Assembly: GCF_024346715.1 (NCBI RefSeq) | Contig: NZ_AP024852.1 | Coordinates: 310,001-374,000, forward strand | Source of the DNA: Photobacterium swingsii | Lineage (GTDB): Bacteria; Pseudomonadota; Gammaproteobacteria; Enterobacterales; Vibrionaceae | Length of the DNA stretch: 64,000 bases | Direction of reading: 5' to 3' | In this document: piece after piece, positions 52,454-62,137 of the stretch | Layout of the letters: each line of letters begins with the position of its first letter | Position numbering within the stretch: position 1 is the stretch's first letter | The notes under the pieces: model-generated | What the model saw: only the letters and a program-made list of their open reading frames with translations | Told to the model about the DNA's origin: nothing | Databases searched by the model: none | Translations under genes and position numbers: made by a program

Positions 52454-52972
52454 ATGACCCACCGTAATAGAGGTTTTACCCTCGTTGAACTCATTGTCGT
52501 GATCTTACTGATAGGCATCGTTAGCGGAACCGTTGCCTCACGATTTGTGGGGCGTGATAGTTTCGACGCTTTTCTAAACCGTGATGTCAGCATTTCTTTA
52601 GCGCGCCAAATTCAGATAATGGCGATGAACCAGTCAATATCCTCATCTGGTTCCTGTTACGCTTTAATCATAGAGCAAGACTATTTAGGTAGTCCGAATA
52701 CGGCTGCGTGTCGACAACAATTTCCCGATTTGCTCCCTCCATTAACTGCCGATGATCAGTTGAATATTCGCTTTGATGAACTAGGGAGTGCTTCGAAGAT
52801 AGAGCTGTATTTTGATATCACAGGTAAACCATTTTACTTTACGGGTAAAGGGAGAAATACCAAGAAAGTACAGGCGTGCACTGCAATCTGCCAGTTCGAT
52901 TTTCTAACTAGTACCAACCAAAAGAGCAGTATGTGTATCAATAAAGAAGGGTACATCTATGCGTGCTCATAA
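52454..52972 (+). CDS. mshC: MSHA minor pilin MshC
   Basis: 172 residues from ATG 52454, supported by AAGG six bases upstream; an in-frame GTG at 52412 lies inside a hairpin and is rejected. Prepilin motif Arg-Gly / Phe-Thr-Leu-Val-Glu, a hydrophobic helix, then a domain with several cysteines. It resembles the GspH/FimT-type minor pilins that form the pilus tip complex. It overlaps mshD by 14 bases. Confidence 0.9.
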   Translation: MTHRNRGFTLVELIVVILLIGIVSGTVASRFVGRDSFDAFLNRDVSISLARQIQIMAMNQSISSSGSCYALIIEQDYLGSPNTAACRQQFPDLLPPLTADDQLNIRFDELGSASKIELYFDITGKPFYFTGKGRNTKKVQACTAICQFDFLTSTNQKSSMCINKEGYIYACS

Positions 52973-53633
52973 CCTAGTGACGAAGCAAAAGGGTTTTACC
53001 CTTATTGAGGGGGTTATCACCATAGTGATCCTCGGAATTGCTATGGTTACTATGACCAGTTTTATCTTTCCGCAAGTTGAGCGTTCTGCTACACCACACT
53101 ATCAAGCTCGTGCTGCTGCTATCAGCAATGCTTTTTTGAATGAAATCTTGTCGCGTAAGTTTGATCATCATTCTGAGCCTGTACGTGATGTGCATTTGCG
53201 TTGCGGTGAGAGCGGTATTACTTGCACTGAGCCTGATGTAGTCACGGGTCGTTGGCCTGAAGATGATCCGTTGGAATATACTGATATTCTCGATGGTAAC
53301 GGGAATGTGATAGGTAAGCGCTTAAACGTCGAATTCGCTGATGATGTCGATGACTTTCATGGTTGCTGGGGGGATGCTAAGTTGTGTCGCCAGCGCTATT
53401 CATCGACAAACTACCCGTGGCAAGGCTTGATTGAGAATTTACTTGATCCAAGTCGTACCCCTGATGAAGATGTTGGCTATAACAATATGACGCTTCGTGT
53501 TGATGTGAGTTATGGCTCCCCCTCAACAGGCGCAGAGGATCCGACCCAAAGATCCTATAAACGCGTGGCTATCAAAGTGGATACTGGTCGTTACGGTTTA
53601 TATGATTTTGTTGCTTATCGAGGGAATTATTAA
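52959..53633 (+). CDS. mshD: MSHA minor pilin MshD
   Basis: 224 residues. Prepilin motif Lys-Gly / Phe-Thr-Leu-Ile-Glu near residue 13, then a hydrophobic helix and a GspI/PilV-like globular domain with a Cys-rich middle (two cysteine pairs at about 80-130). GAAGGG lies seven bases upstream of the ATG. Its stop overlaps the mshO start by one base (TAATG). It is probably part of the priming tip complex with MshC and MshO. Confidence 0.9.
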   Translation: MRAHNLVTKQKGFTLIEGVITIVILGIAMVTMTSFIFPQVERSATPHYQARAAAISNAFLNEILSRKFDHHSEPVRDVHLRCGESGITCTEPDVVTGRWPEDDPLEYTDILDGNGNVIGKRLNVEFADDVDDFHGCWGDAKLCRQRYSSTNYPWQGLIENLLDPSRTPDEDVGYNNMTLRVDVSYGSPSTGAEDPTQRSYKRVAIKVDTGRYGLYDFVAYRGNY

Positions 53634-54406
53634 TGACACTCTCTCGTGGTTTCACCTTATTAGAGATGGTGATCGCACTGGTTGTATTAGGGGTGCTCTC
53701 GTTAGCCGTGGGGAGTTATTTCCAGCTCGGTGTCCAAGGCTATACCGCTACGGTTAACCGTGACCGCGCGCAAACGGAACTACGTTTTGCTGTAGAAAAG
53801 ATCACTCGTGAAGTGCGCCATGCAGCTCCAAATAGTGTGTTTTTAGATTCAAATGCAGCGGGTGAAGCCAATAGCTGTCTTTCGTTTTATCCCGTGCTTG
53901 AGTCTGGTTTTTATCTCAACCAACCTAAAGGGAATAATGTTGATTATATTGTGAGTGGTTCCGCACAAGAATCAAAGGCATTAGTCACTGAGATTAATAA
54001 ACAACAAAATAATTACTTTTTGGCGATTGGTTTTGGGTCACATGCACAATACCTTAATACGAATAAAGTGACTAAAGCTACAGAAGATCCTGCTGGCCAC
54101 GTTGTTCTCAGCGTTCAAAATGAGTTAACACTGAGTTCACCAGCAAACCGTGCTTACCTTTACGGTGACTTAGTCTCCTATTGTTATCTCCAAAATAAAA
54201 TTTATCGATTGAGCGATGGAGATAAGAAAATATTATCTAAATATGAATCAACCAACTTGATTGCTGGTGGCGTGTCTAATATGGATATTTTTGCGCAAGC
54301 GCCGGGGTTAAGTCGTAACGGAATGGTGCATATTAGTCTTTCGGCAGATGTTGACGGTGAAACGACGAGCTACGATCATACAGTGCAGGTGTTGAATGTC
54401 TTATAA
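53633..54406 (+). CDS. mshO: MSHA minor pilin MshO
   Basis: 257 residues. Prepilin motif Ser-Arg-Gly / Phe-Thr-Leu-Leu-Glu, a hydrophobic helix, then the Arg-Phe-Ala-Val-Glu-Lys-Ile-Thr-Arg-Glu segment typical of GspJ/PilW-type pseudopilins. Two cysteines lie in the globular part. It overlaps mshP by 11 bases. Confidence 0.9.
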   Translation: MTLSRGFTLLEMVIALVVLGVLSLAVGSYFQLGVQGYTATVNRDRAQTELRFAVEKITREVRHAAPNSVFLDSNAAGEANSCLSFYPVLESGFYLNQPKGNNVDYIVSGSAQESKALVTEINKQQNNYFLAIGFGSHAQYLNTNKVTKATEDPAGHVVLSVQNELTLSSPANRAYLYGDLVSYCYLQNKIYRLSDGDKKILSKYESTNLIAGGVSNMDIFAQAPGLSRNGMVHISLSADVDGETTSYDHTVQVLNVL

Positions 54407-54821
54407 AAAACAGCAAGGCAGTGCACTTGTTATGTCATTAGTGGTGATTACCGTCATGGCGGTGTTTGCTGCAGCGCTGGTTAAACTGGATTGGTCAAAC
54501 CAAGAGATGACCAGTCGTGAAGTATTTGCGACACAGGCGTGGTTTGCTGCCCATAGCGCTAATGAATACGCACTTACTCAGCTTTTTCCGCTAGGCTCCA
54601 AGCAATCTAACCCCAAGGCGTGTTTATCCAATTATCCCATTTCGGCAGATAAATTTGCTTGTTCATCAGTATCGGCCTCTTGCACTGCCACAACAATTAC
54701 AGAAAACGGTAAGACGATTAATCGCTATCAGCTCGAAGCAACAGCAACATGTGGTACGGGTAAATATGCGGTGACACGGATTCAAGAAACTTGGGCGAAA
54801 GATCTAAGTGAGAATAAATAA
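54396..54821 (+). CDS. mshP: MSHA biogenesis protein MshP (PilX/GspK-like minor pilin)
   Basis: 141 residues. Gln-Gln-Gly-Ser-Ala-Leu-Val opens a hydrophobic helix without the Glu at position 5, as in PilX- and GspK-type subunits, which cap the pilus tip. The remaining domain is small with four cysteines. It overlaps mshQ by one base (TAATG), so MshQ synthesis is coupled to it. Confidence 0.88.
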   Translation: MSYKKQQGSALVMSLVVITVMAVFAAALVKLDWSNQEMTSREVFATQAWFAAHSANEYALTQLFPLGSKQSNPKACLSNYPISADKFACSSVSASCTATTITENGKTINRYQLEATATCGTGKYAVTRIQETWAKDLSENK

Positions 54822-57800
54822 TGAAAAAAATAAAGTACTTGTTTGGTCTTCTTCTTATTGCTCTGAGCTTTTCATTACAAGCGGCCGAGCCACAGTTTGA
54901 GTTTGGCGAATTGAATGTAAGCGGTTGTTTTAATCAAGACTGCGAAATTACCTTTAAAAAAACATATGCTAAAAAACCACTTGTTTTTGTGATGTCGACG
55001 ATCGAACGTAACGGTCGAGATGCTCCATCTAATTTATTTGTAACTCATGTCACGACTACTTCAGCAACGATTCGTCAGCATTTAGCTCCCTTTCGAAGTA
55101 AAGATAATAAGGGTAATACAATATTGCAGGTTAAAGATATTGGTCATAGCTGTAATAATCGAAGTTTTTGTTTAGAGAAGAAAGCAAATAAAAAAATCAA
55201 TTACTTCGTTATTGAAGAAGGAGAAGTTAATTTTGGTGGTAAAGGACGTATAAAGGCTGGAAAGGTTTCTGTAAATAAATACTTAATGGGAGGAGTTAAG
55301 TTACCTTGGGCTGATGTCGATTATTATACGAAGGAAGTCTCATTCAGTGATGAATTTACTAACCCTGGAATTTTGGTCAGTATTCAAGGTAATGGCGAGA
55401 ACTACTCTCAAAGAAATAATTGGATAACACCTGTTGTACCCTATGTTGATATCGGGTGGAGAGGGAATTACTTCTATCTTGGTTTGGACCGTTCAGAGGT
55501 TGATTATAATTGGCCCGATCATTATGACGGACCAGCAAAGGACGTTGCTTATATTATTGCTGAAGGTGCTGGTGTTTATAAAGGGCTGCAGTTTACGATG
55601 GGGGCTGGTGCAACACCGAATACGTTAGATAATGACTTGAATGGGTTTCAAAAAGTAACAGTTCCTGTCATTCGACAGTGTGACAAGTTCATTGAAATAC
55701 CTGGTTCGAGCGGCTTTACTGAGCAACCTATGATCCTTGCTTCTAAAAGTTCAAGAAAGGGTCATAATGGAGGCTGGTTAAGGTATTGTCAGGCAAAAAA
55801 AACAGGTAATGATTATTCGGTTAGTTTTGTGAACGATGAGGATCTTAACGAGCGAAAACAAAACACTTTAGAACGAAAGCATGCCTCAGAAAATATAGGC
55901 TTTATGGCTTTCCAGCGTAAAGTGAGTGAAGAGGTTTGTGATATTTTCACCGGACCAGCGCAGACATGGAGCTATGGTGCTGAAGCCGAAGTAAAAGAAC
56001 ATTCGAAAATTTATAATGCGATGAGTGGCTATCAGCTCGGTTTTCCTCGTAATGGTGACATGAAGTTTAACTACGACAGTTGTGTTAATCGAGCCTGTGA
56101 ACCGACGCCGAGTTTAATGATCCCCTCTCCATCTTTAGAAAGTTTTCGTTATGGCAATAAAGAAGTTAAATTAAGTACGGGAAGTAAAACAATCTCTCCT
56201 GATCGCTATAAAGAAATAAAAGTCGAGGGCTCTTCTAATTTGACACTGAATGCAGGTGAGTATTGGGTGCAAGAATTTAAATTAGAGGGGAGTTCGAAAC
56301 TTATTGTTAATGGCCAAGTCACAGTTCATATCTTAAAAGAGTTTAAAGTCAGTGGCTCCGGGTTTATAAATAATGAGCAAGGAAGTAAGCCTGATAATTT
56401 AATCATTCTTGGCCATAATTCAGATTCTGAAGTTAAAATGGATGCCGGTAGTGCGAGTCAAGATAATCGACAAGGAATTGTTGCTAAAGCATTGATATTG
56501 GCTGGTGATGAGGTTTTATTAAAAAATACCGTCTTATACGGTGCGGTAACAACGCGTGAACTCAAAATGGAGTCTTTCGCGAAAATTATTGGTGATAGTG
56601 ATTGCTTTGATTCTGGCCCGACATATCGCCTTGAAATATCGCCAGACAAAAAAGACAAAGTACTCGCTTGTGATGGAGAAGAAATTACTTTCTCTGTGAT
56701 TGATGAAACCACCAATAAAGTCGCGCAAAACTTCACGGGCACACTGGCGATCAGTGCACCGTCAACCACACCCAATAATGCCGATGTATGCTGGTTCGAT
56801 AGCGCTTCAGCGCCCATTGGTACTTGTCCATCATCTGTTACCCATACATTTACCAATGCGACAGGTTCGGTTAAATACAAGCTATCGAGTAAAGATCTCG
56901 CATCAATCAATATCCAAGCAAAACTCACCAGCCACGGTGACGTGACTAAAACAGCTGGGGCTTATACTTTTGTGCCGTTTGCACTCGCGATTGAGAATAA
57001 AGACTTTGTTGATAATGTGGCTTTTGGGCAAATTGCGGGGCGCGAATTTAGCTGGGATATTGTCGCTAAGGCGAAGTCTGGTAATAGTCGCCGCTGTGAT
57101 GTGATGGAGGGTTATACTGGTGATCGTAAATTAACTGTCTCTCACAACCGATTGCCTAATACTGCTGGTGTGAAACTTAAAATCAAAGCGAATAAAAGTG
57201 GTTCAACATTGCGTGACGCAAGCGGTGATTTCGATTTCACTTTTGTCAAAGGTAAAGCGACGGGCAATAAAGGCATATACTCCGAGGCTGGAACGGTAAC
57301 CTTGAATATCAAAGACAAACAATATCAAGGTCAGCCTTCTGAAATGTCAGCGACCGAAAGTTTGTACTTCCGTCCATTTGCATTAGCGCTGTGTGACTGG
57401 AATGACAAAAATCACTCTCTATTTAAAGGCGATGCAAGCAGTGGTGTAGGACTGGCTAAATCTGGTGATCGTATTCACTTTTACGCTAAACCGTTAGCAT
57501 GGATGGGGAGTGGTTATGCGTCGAATAACGCATTTAAAACGCCAATCGTGAATAAGAATGAAGACTACTACTGCGGACAGACAGCGTTAACGCAGTTTGT
57601 TGATGATACCGTGCAAACGGATTTAAATGTGGGCGTTTACTCACTCGATACCCCTAGTGACGGGCTGCTTGGAGACAATGTCTTTGGTGTTGATGCTAAA
57701 TTCAAAGCGGGCTCTGAATATGGTAAAGGTATTGTTGGCTGGGGGGATGTAGGCAGTTTCAAGGTGGGATTAGGATCGGATGATTACCTGAAAAAGGGCT

Positions 57801-58861
57801 TCGCGGTTCCACCTGCATCGTTTCGAATTGGTAGGATCTATCCTGCCTATTTTGAGTTGACCTCCAGTGCAGTGAAAAATGCCCACCCTGCGAATTCACT
57901 GACAGGATTCACCTACATGAATCAAGGGTGGGGGTATGATTTTACGCTAACGGCAAAAGCGAATGGGTACACCGAGCCAACAACAAATTACAGTAAGTTT
58001 GCAGATCCGCTAAAAGCGAAAGTGAATGTAGCCTTAGTGGATGGTGATGCAGCATTGAAAGCCAACAATGATTGGCGTTCACGCGTTACACCGATGATGC
58101 CGGCAGGGTTAATAAATTGGAATAAGGCGACAATTTCTAAATCTGTGTCTGATGCAAAATTTACTCGCCTGATTGATCCAAAGAAAAGTTCTGCGACAGT
58201 GACTGATGATCGGGTATTCCCGAACATGAAAGTCGTGGTGTATAGCAAAAGTGGCGATCACACAGATCCCATCGTTTATAGCTCATCACCGCAAAATCTT
58301 GTCACAGACAGTGAAACCTTTGTGGGTTCAGCGTTAGCTGGGCGATTAGATGCTCGTTATGGCCGAATGGCCCTGGATGATGTAGGAACCGCTTTTGATA
58401 AAACGGTCACAGTGCCGATGCGCGTTGAGTATTGGGACGGGCAGAAGTTTATTGTAAATGCTGATGATAGCTATACCCCCTTTGATGGTGGTAAGTACTG
58501 TAAGCAAATGATTTGGCCTGTGGACAGTGCCCATTCTAAATCTGTTTTACAAGGCAGTGGCACGCATGTCACTACGGGCAAGACGCTAGATATTCAAGCG
58601 AACCCTAAGCGAACCGATTACTACCGTGAGCAAGTACGCTTTTGGCATAAGTTAGTGACGACTACACCAAACAAAAAACCAGGAGAGCAGGCAATTGCTT
58701 GTCCTCCTAGGCTCGGGTATACCAATCTGTCTTGGTTGACGTACAACTGGCGTGACCAAGGTGATGAAAGCCCTTCAACCGTAGTGACCTTTGGGGTCTA
58801 CCGAGGTAATGATCGGATCATCTACCGAGGGGAAAAGGGCATGACAGCTCTGCCGAATTAA
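54821..58861 (+). CDS. mshQ: Large secreted surface protein MshQ, DUF6701-type, putative pilus tip adhesin
   Basis: 1346 residues. A signal peptide (about 1-22) ends at Leu-Gln-Ala-Ala-Glu. Residues 23-270 contain two similar beta-rich units, each starting Phe-Glu-Phe-Gly or Val-Asn-Phe-Gly and holding a Leu-Val-Phe-Val-Met or Gly-Ile-Leu-Val-Ser strand, like H-type lectin modules. Residues about 440-590 hold short beta repeats rich in Ser-Ser-Asn/Lys-Leu. From about 600 to the end is a large domain of the MshQ type (Val-Pro-Phe-Ala-Leu, many cysteine pairs). The N-terminal ~600 codons are clearly more A/T-rich than the rest, which suggests a mosaic origin. The last gene of the operon; it likely sits on the pilus or cell surface and binds a ligand. 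Confidence 0.88.
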   Translation: MKKIKYLFGLLLIALSFSLQAAEPQFEFGELNVSGCFNQDCEITFKKTYAKKPLVFVMSTIERNGRDAPSNLFVTHVTTTSATIRQHLAPFRSKDNKGNTILQVKDIGHSCNNRSFCLEKKANKKINYFVIEEGEVNFGGKGRIKAGKVSVNKYLMGGVKLPWADVDYYTKEVSFSDEFTNPGILVSIQGNGENYSQRNNWITPVVPYVDIGWRGNYFYLGLDRSEVDYNWPDHYDGPAKDVAYIIAEGAGVYKGLQFTMGAGATPNTLDNDLNGFQKVTVPVIRQCDKFIEIPGSSGFTEQPMILASKSSRKGHNGGWLRYCQAKKTGNDYSVSFVNDEDLNERKQNTLERKHASENIGFMAFQRKVSEEVCDIFTGPAQTWSYGAEAEVKEHSKIYNAMSGYQLGFPRNGDMKFNYDSCVNRACEPTPSLMIPSPSLESFRYGNKEVKLSTGSKTISPDRYKEIKVEGSSNLTLNAGEYWVQEFKLEGSSKLIVNGQVTVHILKEFKVSGSGFINNEQGSKPDNLIILGHNSDSEVKMDAGSASQDNRQGIVAKALILAGDEVLLKNTVLYGAVTTRELKMESFAKIIGDSDCFDSGPTYRLEISPDKKDKVLACDGEEITFSVIDETTNKVAQNFTGTLAISAPSTTPNNADVCWFDSASAPIGTCPSSVTHTFTNATGSVKYKLSSKDLASINIQAKLTSHGDVTKTAGAYTFVPFALAIENKDFVDNVAFGQIAGREFSWDIVAKAKSGNSRRCDVMEGYTGDRKLTVSHNRLPNTAGVKLKIKANKSGSTLRDASGDFDFTFVKGKATGNKGIYSEAGTVTLNIKDKQYQGQPSEMSATESLYFRPFALALCDWNDKNHSLFKGDASSGVGLAKSGDRIHFYAKPLAWMGSGYASNNAFKTPIVNKNEDYYCGQTALTQFVDDTVQTDLNVGVYSLDTPSDGLLGDNVFGVDAKFKAGSEYGKGIVGWGDVGSFKVGLGSDDYLKKGFAVPPASFRIGRIYPAYFELTSSAVKNAHPANSLTGFTYMNQGWGYDFTLTAKANGYTEPTTNYSKFADPLKAKVNVALVDGDAALKANNDWRSRVTPMMPAGLINWNKATISKSVSDAKFTRLIDPKKSSATVTDDRVFPNMKVVVYSKSGDHTDPIVYSSSPQNLVTDSETFVGSALAGRLDARYGRMALDDVGTAFDKTVTVPMRVEYWDGQKFIVNADDSYTPFDGGKYCKQMIWPVDSAHSKSVLQGSGTHVTTGKTLDIQANPKRTDYYREQVRFWHKLVTTTPNKKPGEQAIACPPRLGYTNLSWLTYNWRDQGDESPSTVVTFGVYRGNDRIIYRGEKGMTALPN

Positions 58862-58890
58862 GGTGATTGTGAAATAAAATGCGGATCTGT

Positions 58891-58929
58891 GGCAGGTTTG
58901 ACAAAGCATACCTTGTGTCACTTCCTGCC
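58891..58929. repeat. Imperfect inverted repeat between mshQ and mreB
   Basis: GGCAGG (58891-58896) and CCTGCC (58924-58929) enclose TGACA (58899-58903) and TGTCA (58916-58920), giving an interrupted hairpin 30 bases after the mshQ stop. No U-tract follows, so it may be a weak terminator, a processing site or part of the mreB regulatory region. A TTGACA within it could also be a -35 element. Confidence 0.45.
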
Positions 58930-58979
58930 CCTTGGTACATTTAGCGCAATTTAACGAATTTGTAAGCTTGCAGGATTAG

Positions 58980-60032
<1,053 letters not shown>

Positions 60033-60072
60033 TGCCAGCAATGGCGATTTTTAAAACAGGTTATAGCGTTAC

Positions 60073-60933
60073 ATGAAACCTATCTTTGGCAGAGGTCCCT
60101 CTCTGCAACTGCGCCTGTTTCTAGCCATATTACTATCGGTCAGCCTTATGCTGGCCGATAGTCGCCTTGATGCTTTTGCCAATATCCGTTACCTGCTCAA
60201 TTCCGCGATAGCGCCGTTGCAATACGCCGCAAATCTACCTCGCGCAATGCTCGATAATGTGTCTGGTCAACTCAGCTCGCATCAGCAATTATTGGCTGAA
60301 AACAAAAGTCTGAAGCGTGATCTTTTGGTCCAGCAAAGCGATGTCTTGTTGCTTGAACAATTGAAACAAGAAAATAAGCGTTTACGTGATCTGCTAGGCT
60401 CACCGTTTATTCGTGACGAACGTAAAATGATCACCGAAGTGATGGCGGTGGATTCTGATCCTTATAGCCATCAAGTGATGATAGATAAAGGTCGGATCGA
60501 TGGGGTGTACGAAGGACAACCCGTGATCAATGAGAAAGGGATCGTTGGGCAAGTTTCTTACGTTGGTGCCCACAATAGCCGTGTCTTGTTATTGATTGAT
60601 CCAACCCATGGTATCCCCGTGCAAGTGGTGCGTAATGATATTCGTGTGATTGCATCAGGCAGTGGCCAAATTGATCAAATCCAGCTAGAGCATGTTCCAA
60701 GTAGTACCGACATTGAAGTGGGTGACTTATTAGTCACATCAGGCTTAGGTGGTCGCTACCCTGAAGGGTATCCGGTTGCAAATGTGACGGAGTTCTCTTT
60801 CGATAACAAACGCCCTTTTGCGCAGATAAAAGCGCGCCCGACTGTGCAGTTTGACCGTCTACGTTACTTATTATTGGTATGGCCAACACCGCAAGAGCTG
60901 AATAATGCAGGAGGACTAGACGATGCCTCATAG
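60073..60933 (+). CDS. mreC: Rod-shape-determining protein MreC
   Basis: 286 residues: one N-terminal membrane helix (about 12-30), a coiled coil at about 70-105, and the paired beta-barrel periplasmic domain with Asp-Lys-Gly-x-x-Asp-Gly-Val and Gly-Gly-Arg-Tyr-Pro-Glu-Gly-Tyr. It links MreB to the wall-synthesis enzymes in the elongasome. It overlaps mreD by 11 bases. Confidence 0.97.
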   Translation: MKPIFGRGPSLQLRLFLAILLSVSLMLADSRLDAFANIRYLLNSAIAPLQYAANLPRAMLDNVSGQLSSHQQLLAENKSLKRDLLVQQSDVLLLEQLKQENKRLRDLLGSPFIRDERKMITEVMAVDSDPYSHQVMIDKGRIDGVYEGQPVINEKGIVGQVSYVGAHNSRVLLLIDPTHGIPVQVVRNDIRVIASGSGQIDQIQLEHVPSSTDIEVGDLLVTSGLGGRYPEGYPVANVTEFSFDNKRPFAQIKARPTVQFDRLRYLLLVWPTPQELNNAGGLDDAS

Positions 60934-61411
60934 TCGTCCTAATGGCCGATTCTGGATATGGTTATCCATTACCGTGGCTCTGATATTACAAGCAGCGCCA
61001 TGGCCTGGGGAACTAGACCCATTTCGCCCATCCTTGGTATTGCTCGTTACCTTTTACTGGGTATTAGCCTTACCTCATCGTGTGAATGTCGGTAGTGCGT
61101 TGTTAGTCGGCTTATTGTGGGATCTCATGCTAGGTTCCACGCTAGGTGTTCGTGGTTTAATGATGGCGATTGTGTGCTATTTAGTGGCGCTCAACTTCCA
61201 AGTCTTACGTAATCTATCATTACTGCAGCAGGCACTATTGATTGCTATGCTGACGTTACTTGGTAAGTTAATTGAGTTCTGGGCTGAATATTTAGTTTCA
61301 GAAGTCACATTTGAACCGCAACGTACTTGGGCTGTCTTACTTAACTTCATTCTGTGGCCTTGGCTGTTTTTGTTATTACGCAGAATGCGACGTAAATTCT
61401 CAATTCGTTAA
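60923..61411 (+). CDS. mreD: Rod-shape-determining protein MreD
   Basis: 162 residues with about five membrane helices, including Leu-Leu-Trp-Asp-Leu-Met-Leu-Gly-Ser-Thr-Leu-Gly, the conserved MreD segment. It is the inner-membrane partner of MreC. It starts within the mreC end, and a terminator-like hairpin follows about 50 bases downstream. Confidence 0.95.
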   Translation: MPHSRPNGRFWIWLSITVALILQAAPWPGELDPFRPSLVLLVTFYWVLALPHRVNVGSALLVGLLWDLMLGSTLGVRGLMMAIVCYLVALNFQVLRNLSLLQQALLIAMLTLLGKLIEFWAEYLVSEVTFEPQRTWAVLLNFILWPWLFLLLRRMRRKFSIR

Positions 61412-61460
61412 ATTTCCAGTGCGTGAGCGAACGCAGCACGTACTGGTTTGAGTGTACTTA

Positions 61461-61490
61461 GCAAAGCTCCATAGGGAGCTTTGTTTGTCT
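61461..61490 (+). terminator. Terminator after mreD
   Basis: The stem CAAAGCTCC / GGAGCTTTG with an ATAG loop is followed by TTTGTCT. It lies upstream of maf, so maf-rng-yhdP probably has its own promoter in 61491-61553. Confidence 0.7.
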
Positions 61491-61553
61491 GGATAAGTCT
61501 AAATATTGAATCGGAATATCAATGTTTAGTGTGATAATAGAAAGAAGGTTTTC

Positions 61554-62129
61554 ATGTCAGCGATACAACTGCTTTTGGCATCGGGTTCGCCACGTCGACA
61601 AGAATTATTAACCCAGCTCGGCTATACCTTTGAGCGCGTCGTGGTCGATGTAGAAGAGCAGCATCAAGCACATGAGAGTCCAGCACAATATGTGCAGCGT
61701 CTTTCACAAGATAAAGCCTTAGCTGGTGTTGCTGCCAGTGAGGGCGATAAGCCTGTTTTAGGGGCTGATACTATCGTCGTTGTTGACGATAACATTTTAG
61801 AAAAACCGGCTGACTTTGCTGATGCCCATCGCATGCTGAGTATGCTATCGGGACGCGAACACCAGGTTTTAACCGCCGTGACACTTGCGAAAGCAGATCA
61901 CATTGAAACTAAGCTAGTGACCACTAAGGTGTGGTTTAAAGCCCTGTCAGAGCAAGAAATAGAACAATATTGGCAGAGTGGTGAACCACAAGACAAAGCG
62001 GGCAGCTATGGCATTCAAGGCATTGGCGGCAAATTCATCGAGCGTATCGATGGCAGTTATTACGCTGTGATGGGGCTACCTTTGGTAGAAACCGACATCA
62101 TGGTTACAGCATTTTTAGAATTAAATTAG
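61554..62129 (+). CDS. maf: Maf-family nucleoside triphosphate pyrophosphatase
   Basis: 191 residues. The N-terminal Leu-Ala-Ser-Gly-Ser-Pro-Arg-Arg-Gln-Glu-Leu-Leu motif and Gly-Ala-Asp-Thr-Ile-Val-Val are the Maf hallmarks. The YhdE type, found beside mreBCD and rng in E. coli, hydrolyses dTTP and UTP, probably clearing modified nucleotides. The C-terminal Gly-Ser-Tyr-Gly-Ile-Gln-Gly segment is also conserved. It ends eight bases before rng. Confidence 0.96.
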   Translation: MSAIQLLLASGSPRRQELLTQLGYTFERVVVDVEEQHQAHESPAQYVQRLSQDKALAGVAASEGDKPVLGADTIVVVDDNILEKPADFADAHRMLSMLSGREHQVLTAVTLAKADHIETKLVTTKVWFKALSEQEIEQYWQSGEPQDKAGSYGIQGIGGKFIERIDGSYYAVMGLPLVETDIMVTAFLELN

Positions 62130-62137
62130 AGGCAATA

